A stretch of 18,713 bases of DNA, from NCBI GenBank assembly GCA_004557195.1, contig SFER01000017.1, positions 1 through 18,713 of the forward strand, read 5' to 3'. The stretch is from Bacteroidales bacterium (GTDB taxonomy: Bacteria > Bacteroidota > Bacteroidia > Bacteroidales > Muribaculaceae). Shown here in pieces: positions 13,994-18,713 of this stretch. Made by a program: the position numbers and the translations under genes. Numbering within the stretch: position 1 is the stretch's first letter; each line of letters opens with the position of its first letter. The notes beneath the pieces were generated by a model, which ran no database searches, was not told where the DNA came from, and saw nothing but the letters and a program-made list of their open reading frames with translations.

Positions 13994-15298
13994 ATGAGTT
14001 CGTTTATAGTAGAAGGCGGACACCATTTGAAAGGTGTGATTCAGCCTCAAGGCGCAAAAAACGAGGCATTAGAGATTCTCTGTGCCACGCTTCTCACTAA
14101 GGAGAAGGTAACAGTGAGCAACCTGCCCGACATTCTCGATATCAACAACTTGATATCGCTGCTTGGCGATCTCGGTGTGAGAGTGTCGAAAGAGGGGGTG
14201 GGAACATATAGTTTCCGCGCCGACAATATTAATCTTGATTATCTCCACAGCGACGATTTCTACAAGAAGGCATCGTCGTTGCGTGGCTCGGTGATGATTG
14301 TTGGTCCGCTTGTTGCACGATTTGGAACTGCGGTGCTCCCCAAGCCCGGAGGCGACAAGATTGGGCGTCGCCGTCTCGACACACATTTCCTCGGAATTCA
14401 AAAACTCGGTGCCGAATTTGAATATGACCCTCACGCACGCCTCTATGAGGTGCGCGCCGAGAAACTTCGCGGCTGCTACATGCTTCTCGATGAGGCTTCG
14501 GTAACCGGAACGGCAAATATCATAATGGCATCGGTGCTCGCCGAAGGGGTTACCACAATCTACAACGCCGCTTGTGAGCCATATATCCAGCAGCTCTCCA
14601 AAATGCTCAATTCTATGGGCGCAAAGATTTCGGGCGTAGGCTCCAATCTGCTCACAATCGAAGGTGTTAAAGAGTTGCACGGATGCAGCCACCGAATCCT
14701 TCCCGATATGATTGAGGTGGGAAGTTTCATCGGAATGGCGGCAATGACCGGCAGCGATATCACCCTTAAAGATGTGTCGTATGACGACCTCGGCATAATC
14801 CCCGACAGCTTCAAGCGCCTCGGAATCACAGTGGAACGTAATGGCGACGATATTCACATCCCGCAGCACGACCACTACGAGATTGACAAATTTATCGATG
14901 GCTCGATTATGACCATTGCCGATGCTCCGTGGCCCGGGTTGTCGCCCGACTTGCTGAGCGTGTTCCTCGTGGTTGCCACACAAGCCAAAGGGTGTGTGCT
15001 CATTCACCAGAAAATGTTTGAAAGCCGCCTCTTCTTTGTGGATAAACTCATCGATATGGGCGCTCAAATAATATTGTGCGACCCACACCGCGCCTCGGTG
15101 ATTGGAAGCGGCAAACTCGGTTCGCTCCGCGCCGCCAATATGGTTTCGCCCGATATCCGTGCCGGAATTGCGATGCTCATCGCGGCAATGTCGGCTCGCG
15201 GCACCAGCCGCATCGACAATATCGACCAAATCGACCGCGGATACCAGAATATCGACACCCGCCTCAATGCCATAGGCGCAAATATTATTCGCATTTAA
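13994..15298 (+). CDS. murA: UDP-N-acetylglucosamine 1-carboxyvinyltransferase (Asp-type active site)
   Basis: This is a 434-residue cytosolic enzyme that transfers enolpyruvate from PEP to UDP-GlcNAc, the first committed step of peptidoglycan synthesis. The EPSP-synthase-like double fold is recognised by QGAKNEALEIL with Lys22 and Asn23, SLRGSVMIVGPL (Arg97), and the active loop PKPGGDKIGRRRLDTHF at 117-132. EASVTGTANI and WPGLSPDL with Asp319 follow, and DQIDRGYQNIDTRL lies near the C-terminus. The catalytic-loop residue that is Cys115 in E. coli is Asp121 here, the substitution known from Mycobacterium and Chlamydia to prevent covalent inactivation by fosfomycin. The gene is full length, 44 bases after DUF4290 and 13 bases before rimM. 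Confidence 0.97.
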   Translation: MSSFIVEGGHHLKGVIQPQGAKNEALEILCATLLTKEKVTVSNLPDILDINNLISLLGDLGVRVSKEGVGTYSFRADNINLDYLHSDDFYKKASSLRGSVMIVGPLVARFGTAVLPKPGGDKIGRRRLDTHFLGIQKLGAEFEYDPHARLYEVRAEKLRGCYMLLDEASVTGTANIIMASVLAEGVTTIYNAACEPYIQQLSKMLNSMGAKISGVGSNLLTIEGVKELHGCSHRILPDMIEVGSFIGMAAMTGSDITLKDVSYDDLGIIPDSFKRLGITVERNGDDIHIPQHDHYEIDKFIDGSIMTIADAPWPGLSPDLLSVFLVVATQAKGCVLIHQKMFESRLFFVDKLIDMGAQIILCDPHRASVIGSGKLGSLRAANMVSPDIRAGIAMLIAAMSARGTSRIDNIDQIDRGYQNIDTRLNAIGANIIRI

Positions 15299-15311
15299 TG
15301 CCGATTGTTCG

Positions 15312-15830
15312 ATGATTCTAAAAGAGGAAATTTGCGAAATAGGGCAGTTTAACAAGCCCCACGGCATTAACGGCGAGATATCGGCAACATTCGAGTGTGA
15401 TGTCGAGGATGTGGAGTCGCTCTCTTGCATCGTGGTGGATGTCGATGGTATCTTTGTCCCGTTTTTCGTGTCGGGCATTCGCCCCAAGAGCGCAACTACT
15501 CTATTGCTTAAAATCGACGATGTAGATAGCGAGGAGGCTGCCAAGGCATTTGTTGGGAAACCGATTTATGCCTTGCGCGACCAACTCGAAATTGAATACG
15601 CAGATGACGACTTGCGCTCGCTTGTCGGCTACACCGTGAGCGATGAGCGGGATGGCATTTTGGGCGAGATTGTCGATATCGAGGATTCTACCGAAAATAT
15701 GCTCTTCATTGTAGAGACATCCGATGGTGAGAATTTCTTCATCCCGATTGCCGACGAGTTTATCATTGCTATCGATGACGATGCCCGCAGGGTGGAAATG
15801 CGCCTTCCCGAGGGAATCACAGAGTTATAA
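15312..15830 (+). CDS. rimM: Ribosome maturation factor RimM
   Basis: This is a 172-residue assembly factor that binds ribosomal protein S19 during maturation of the 30S subunit head. The N-terminal RimM barrel starts EICEIGQFNKPHGINGEISA (5-24), with the KSATTLLLKIDDVDSEEAAK segment around residue 60-80. The C-terminal PRC-barrel follows the DLRSLVGYTVSD linker and contains GEIVDIEDSTENMLFIV and ENFFIPIADEFI. The protein is strikingly acidic for a ribosome-associated factor. It begins 13 bases after murA and is probably cotranscribed with it. Confidence 0.93.
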   Translation: MILKEEICEIGQFNKPHGINGEISATFECDVEDVESLSCIVVDVDGIFVPFFVSGIRPKSATTLLLKIDDVDSEEAAKAFVGKPIYALRDQLEIEYADDDLRSLVGYTVSDERDGILGEIVDIEDSTENMLFIVETSDGENFFIPIADEFIIAIDDDARRVEMRLPEGITEL

Positions 15831-15875
15831 CTATTTTTAACGCATGAAATTGTAATCAAATTGCAGATTAATCAA

Positions 15876-15883
15876 TACCTTAG
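15876..15883 (+). promoter_or_regulatory. Weak candidate -7 box before the small acidic gene
   Basis: TACCTTAG differs from TAnnTTTG at one position and lies 29 bases before the start codon. A TTG at 15850-15852 is 23 bases upstream, slightly too far. Support is limited; readthrough from rimM is an alternative. Confidence 0.35.
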
Positions 15884-15912
15884 CGGAAAATTTAAATCAA
15901 TCTATATTAACT

Positions 15913-16230
15913 ATGAGCGAAAAAGAATATGACGAGAATGAGGCGATAAAATTTATCAACAATTATTTGCCCCAGGACATCAAAGGAAAATATACCGATG
16001 ACGATATTCTCATTGTCATCGACACAATTTTCGATTATTATGAAAGCAAAGGCTTCTTTGACATCGATGGTGATGATGATGCCGAAGAAGATTTGCAGGT
16101 GCACGACTTGATTGGCTATGTGAAGAATCAACTTCTTCGAGACAGGGACAACTCGATTGATATGGACGATGTGATGCCTCTCGTGCTCGGTGAACTTGAA
16201 TATGAAGAATCGCTTGGAATGTATGAGTAA
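15913..16230 (+). CDS. Small acidic conserved-looking protein
   Basis: This is a 105-residue soluble protein, strongly acidic (many Asp/Glu, including GDDDAEEDL around residue 53-61), with predicted helices: EAIKFINNYLPQDI, DDILIVIDTIFDYYESKG, VHDLIGYVKNQLL and MDDVMPLVLGELEYEES. No signal peptide, membrane segment or catalytic motif. I do not recognise a named family, though similar short acidic proteins occur in Bacteroidales. Its last eight bases overlap the start of the OmpA-type gene (ATGAGTAA), so the two are translationally coupled. A protein-binding or adaptor role would fit the composition, but nothing in the sequence proves it. Confidence 0.75.
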   Translation: MSEKEYDENEAIKFINNYLPQDIKGKYTDDDILIVIDTIFDYYESKGFFDIDGDDDAEEDLQVHDLIGYVKNQLLRDRDNSIDMDDVMPLVLGELEYEESLGMYE

Positions 16231-16888
16231 GAAATGCTTGCTGTTGATGGCGGTTTTCTTCTCATCTTTGGGCTTTTCACTATCGGCACAAAACATAATA
16301 TCGGCTATTAAAGGTGCTTTCGGCGGAGGAAGGGAAACTGTAACCGTTTCGCCCGAAGAACTTTATGACCTCACACTCGAGGAGAACCTTATGATACCGG
16401 AGCTCGGCAGCACCGCCGAGGCAGTGCGCGAGTATCAGCACAATGAGGCTCTCAAAATCAAGCGCGAGCATTACAAGGTGGAAACTACTCGAAATGGCGA
16501 GGTGATAATTGTAACCATCCCTGCCGAGTCGCTTTTTGCGCCGTCTGACACTCTGTTGCTCGACTCCTCTCACAAACTGCTCCGAAACATGTTTCGATAC
16601 CTCGAAGTGCCCGATTTCTACCGAATGCTCATTGTGATGCACCACGACAATACCGGCTCTTCGCAATACACTTTCAATCTCACTCGTCGCCGCATCGAGG
16701 CGGTTTTCAACTGGTTTGAGTCGCAGAATGTAAATACCGATTATGTAATTCCTTATGCTATGGGCGACAAGCAGCCGTTGAAGTTCAACACCAGTTTCCG
16801 CTCGCGTCAAGCCAATCGGCGTCTCGAGATTTATCTCGTGCCCGGAACGGCTTTGATTGCGGCTGCCAAAAAAGGGAATTTAAAATAA
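16223..16888 (+). CDS. OmpA-family C-terminal domain envelope protein
   Basis: This is a 221-residue predicted exported protein. The start at 16223 is chosen over two in-frame Met codons upstream because it opens a clean signal peptide (MSKKCLLLMAVFFSSLGFSLSA, cut before Gln23) and overlaps the previous stop in the usual coupled way. Residues about 98-208 form an OmpA-like peptidoglycan-binding domain: ESLFAPSDTLLLDSSHKLL, then VMHHDNTGSSQYTFNLTRRR with His141, Asp142 and Asn143 and Arg155-157, then GDKQPLKFNTSFRSRQANRR and LEIYLVPG. The Asp and Arg needed to bind meso-diaminopimelate are in place. The region between signal peptide and domain is short, with no beta-barrel, so it is a periplasmic or anchored peptidoglycan binder rather than a porin. 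Confidence 0.87.
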   Translation: MSKKCLLLMAVFFSSLGFSLSAQNIISAIKGAFGGGRETVTVSPEELYDLTLEENLMIPELGSTAEAVREYQHNEALKIKREHYKVETTRNGEVIIVTIPAESLFAPSDTLLLDSSHKLLRNMFRYLEVPDFYRMLIVMHHDNTGSSQYTFNLTRRRIEAVFNWFESQNVNTDYVIPYAMGDKQPLKFNTSFRSRQANRRLEIYLVPGTALIAAAKKGNLK

Positions 16889-16890
16889 AC

Positions 16891-16923
16891 CGCTCGATTG
16901 TATTGAAATTGAGCGATTATTTT
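16891..16923 (+). terminator. Terminator-like hairpin overlapping the proS promoter
   Basis: CGCTCGATT (16891-16899) pairs with AATTGAGCG (16907-16915) over nine positions with one G-T pair, followed by ATTATTTTG. It sits directly after the OmpA-type gene. Its right arm also contains the TTG that would serve as the -33 element for proS, so termination and initiation signals are interleaved. Confidence 0.55.
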
Positions 16924-16932
16924 GTAATTTTG
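16903..16932 (+). promoter_or_regulatory. proS promoter
   Basis: TTG at 16903-16905 is followed after 19 bases by TAATTTTG at 16925-16932, matching the Bacteroidota consensus, 42 bases before the proS start. The leader is A/T-rich. Confidence 0.65.
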
Positions 16933-16974
16933 CACCGTCTTTTCAATTTTGTAAATAATAACTAATTTATAATA

Positions 16975-18456
16975 ATGGCAATAGAATTAAAAGGTCTCAC
17001 TAAAAGAGCCGAAAACTACTCGCAATGGTACAACGACTTGGTTGTGAAAGCCGATTTGGCTGAGCAGTCTGCTGTGCGCGGTTGCATGGTGATTAAACCC
17101 TACGGTTATGCAATTTGGGAAAAAATGCAGCGTCAACTCGATGATATGTTCAAAGCAACAGGACACGTCAACGCTTATTTCCCTCTCCTCATCCCCAAAT
17201 CGTTCCTCAGCCGTGAAGCCGACCACGTTGAAGGCTTCGCTAAAGAGTGTGCTGTAGTTACTCACTACCGCTTGAAAAACAACCCCGATGGCAGTGGTGT
17301 GGTTGTTGACCCCGAGGCTCGCCTTGAGGAGGAGCTTATCATCCGTCCTACTTCCGAGACAATTATTTGGAACACATATAAAAATTGGATTCATTCCTAT
17401 CGCGACCTCCCCATCTTGTGCAACCAATGGGCTAACGTATTCCGTTGGGAGATGCGCACCCGTATGTTCCTTCGCACTGCCGAATTCCTCTGGCAAGAAG
17501 GTCACACCGCCCACGCCACTCGCGAAGAGGCAATGGAAGAGGCTGTGAAAATGCTTAATGTGTATGCCGATTTTGCCGAAAAATATATGGCTGTGCCTGT
17601 TATTAAAGGTGTGAAGAGTGCAAACGAGCGTTTTGCCGGTGCGCTTGAAACCTACACCATCGAGGCCATGATGCAAGATGGTAAGGCGCTCCAGTCGGGC
17701 ACTTCCCACTTCCTCGGACAGAATTTTGCCAAGGCTTTCGATGTGAAGTTTATCAACAAGGAAAACCAACTCGAATATGTGTGGGCTACATCTTGGGGCG
17801 TTTCCACTCGGCTCATGGGTGCGCTCATCATGACTCATAGCGACGACAACGGCCTCGTTTTGCCACCTCATTTGGCTCCTATCCAGGTTGTAATCGTTCC
17901 TATATATAAGAATAATGAGCAACTCGCGGTTCTCGACTCTCGCGTGGCTCCTATTGTTGAGCGTCTCCGCAATATGGGCATCAGCGTTAAATATGACAAC
18001 GCCGACAATCGTCGTCCCGGATTCAAGTTTGCCGACTACGAGCTCAAGGGTGTTCCTGTGCGTCTTGCCCTTGGTGGTCGCGATCTTGAAAATGGTACTA
18101 TCGAGGTGATGCGTCGCGACACTCTCGAAAAAGAGACTGTTGCCCTCGAAGGTATTGAGGAATATGTAGCAAAACTTCTCGAAGATATTCAAGCTAACAT
18201 CTACCAAAAAGCTCTTAAGCACCGCGCCGAGATGACAACAAGTGTCGATACCTACGAAGAGTTCAAAGAGCAAATCGAAAAAGGCGGTTTTATCCTCGCT
18301 CACTGGGATGGCACTCCCGAAACCGAGGAGAAAATCAAAGAAGAAACCAAAGCAACCATCCGCTGCATCCCACTCGATGGCGACAAAACCCCTGGTAAAT
18401 GCATGGTTACCGGGAAACCGAGCGCACAACGGGTTGTCTTTGCTCGCAACTACTAA
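16975..18456 (+). CDS. proS: Prolyl-tRNA synthetase, short archaeal/eukaryotic type
   Basis: This is a 493-residue class II aminoacyl-tRNA synthetase that charges tRNA-Pro. The short architecture lacks the bacterial INS editing domain. Class II motifs are visible: motif 1 around YFPLLIPKSFLSREADHVEG, motif 2 FRWEMRTRMFLRTAEFLWQ (about 160-180) with EGHTAHAT, and motif 3 TSWGVSTRLMGALIMTHSDD (about 270-290). The anticodon-binding domain begins APIQVVIVPIYK. The C-terminal domain ends with the expected Tyr (VFARNY). Its zinc site is eroded: the Cys-x4-Cys...Cys-x2-Cys pattern reads Asp445-x4-Thr450...Cys476-x2-Thr479. Many codons here end in T or C, unlike neighbours, consistent with high expression. 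It has its own promoter and is followed by a terminator. Confidence 0.96.
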   Translation: MAIELKGLTKRAENYSQWYNDLVVKADLAEQSAVRGCMVIKPYGYAIWEKMQRQLDDMFKATGHVNAYFPLLIPKSFLSREADHVEGFAKECAVVTHYRLKNNPDGSGVVVDPEARLEEELIIRPTSETIIWNTYKNWIHSYRDLPILCNQWANVFRWEMRTRMFLRTAEFLWQEGHTAHATREEAMEEAVKMLNVYADFAEKYMAVPVIKGVKSANERFAGALETYTIEAMMQDGKALQSGTSHFLGQNFAKAFDVKFINKENQLEYVWATSWGVSTRLMGALIMTHSDDNGLVLPPHLAPIQVVIVPIYKNNEQLAVLDSRVAPIVERLRNMGISVKYDNADNRRPGFKFADYELKGVPVRLALGGRDLENGTIEVMRRDTLEKETVALEGIEEYVAKLLEDIQANIYQKALKHRAEMTTSVDTYEEFKEQIEKGGFILAHWDGTPETEEKIKEETKATIRCIPLDGDKTPGKCMVTGKPSAQRVVFARNY

Positions 18457-18461
18457 AATAC

Positions 18462-18497
18462 AACAGCGCGGGACCTTGTTCATGCGCTGTTTATTTT
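18462..18497 (+). terminator. proS terminator
   Basis: AACAGCGC (18462-18469) pairs with GCGCTGTT (18484-18491) around a 14-base loop, followed by TATTTT. It begins five bases after the proS stop codon. Confidence 0.85.
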
Positions 18498-18533
18498 AAT
18501 CGACATATAATTTGTGGATTTGCAAATTTTAAC

Positions 18534-18557
18534 AAATAGCGTAAATCTCGCTATTTT
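18534..18557. terminator. Second terminator-like hairpin downstream of proS
   Basis: AAATAGCG (18534-18541) pairs with CGCTATTT (18549-18556) around a 7-base loop, flanked by A/T-rich DNA on both sides. It lies between the first terminator and the strong promoter, and may insulate that promoter from readthrough in either direction. Confidence 0.55.
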
Positions 18558-18620
18558 AATAAGTTAAGTCGATTTTTGGGGCATTGCTTGAAAATGCTAT
18601 AAAAAATAGTTGTAAAAAAA

Positions 18621-18652
18621 TTTGGTGGGGAATGGAAAAGGGTGTAACTTTG
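18621..18652 (+). promoter_or_regulatory. Near-consensus strong promoter with A-tracts (probable rRNA operon promoter)
   Basis: TTTG at 18621-18624, a 20-base spacer containing a G-rich start, and TAACTTTG at 18645-18652 give a perfect match to the Bacteroidota consensus. Immediately upstream are A-tracts (ATAAAAAATAG and TGTAAAAAAA), like UP elements. The combination, including TAACTTTGCACTCGCTTTC after it, resembles rRNA operon promoters of Bacteroides as I recall them. Confidence 0.75.
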
Positions 18653-18713
18653 CACTCGCTTTCGGGGAAATCCCGGGGCAACAAAGGACATTGACATGAT
18701 TGCAATAGAATGT
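18653..18713 (+). other. Probable start of an rRNA leader, cut by the window edge
   Basis: The last 61 bases contain no credible coding frame. They read as an untranslated leader: a CGGG/CCCG hairpin in TTTCGGGGAAATCCCGGGG, then ACAAAGGACATTGACATGAT, which recalls the CTTTGACAT-like segment ahead of 16S rRNA genes in Bacteroidales. The rRNA gene itself is not in the window, so this is inferred from leader style and promoter strength. The whole 18457-18713 stretch otherwise holds only the hairpins and promoter listed. Confidence 0.45.

Noticed and set aside
14342..14392. Acquired fosfomycin resistance mutation
   Set aside because: The Asp lies in a well-formed family-typical loop and the gene sits in a conserved housekeeping context, which points to an ancestral state.
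14069..15544. Long open frame on the minus strand opposite murA and rimM
   Set aside because: It mirrors the codon structure of murA/rimM, spans two genes, and its translation shows no domain. The plus-strand genes are unambiguous.
16987..18483. Open frame of about 500 codons on the minus strand opposite proS
   Set aside because: It is an antisense shadow of a highly biased gene; the translation has no recognisable family and begins inside the proS terminator.
1..18713. CRISPR array, transposase, phage module, toxin-antitoxin pair or tRNA gene
   Set aside because: I looked for regular repeats, DDE/tyrosine recombinase motifs, short paired toxin-like frames and cloverleaf-like segments and found none that hold up.

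Overview
This window reads as chromosomal core DNA from a member of the Bacteroidota, most likely order Bacteroidales (a Muribaculaceae-like gut lineage is my guess, from gene content and protein style only). The main evidence is a set of Bacteroidota-type promoters (-33 TTTG/TTG, about 20 bp, -7 TAnnTTTG), weak Shine-Dalgarno signals, and protein families largely confined to this phylum (DUF3127, DUF4290, DUF5063 and a DUF3843-like protein). Other lineage markers are a MurA with Asp in place of the catalytic Cys and a short archaeal-type ProRS with an eroded zinc site.

Layout. 2-1042: 3' part of an AAA ATPase of the DUF4143 type. 1078-1155: an imperfect palindrome carrying a promoter, then a secreted glycoside-hydrolase-like protein (1184-2863). 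2937-3311: a small DUF3127 OB-fold protein ending in an SSB-like DDLPF tail, followed by a terminator-like hairpin. 3388-8499: a tightly packed run of five genes: substrate-binding lipoprotein, FecCD-type permease, ATPase, an unrecognised Cys/His-bearing cytoplasmic protein, and a SIMPL-domain protein. It ends at a strong bidirectional terminator (8520-8558). 8563-12454, minus strand: yicC, gmk, nadD, DUF5063 and an M18 aminopeptidase in one apparent operon. 12455-12578: a divergent promoter region containing a nested inverted repeat. 12579-16888, plus strand: tsaB, DUF4290, murA, rimM, a small acidic protein and an OmpA-type envelope protein. 16975-18456: proS. 18457-18713: two terminator-like hairpins, then a near-consensus promoter with A-tracts that probably drives an rRNA operon beyond the window edge.

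How the genes work together. The 3388-6558 cassette is a complete metal-chelate/siderophore/heme/corrinoid class importer. The downstream 6545-7780 gene is translationally coupled to it and is the best candidate for a partner of unknown function. The remaining genes are housekeeping: nucleotide and NAD synthesis, RNA turnover, tRNA modification, peptidoglycan precursor synthesis, ribosome maturation and tRNA charging. I see no CRISPR array, transposase, phage gene, tRNA or recognisable defence cluster. I do not claim a new system. The points most worth following are the promoter-bearing palindrome, the importer-coupled protein, the SSB-like tail on the DUF3127 protein, and the nested dyad between yicC and tsaB.
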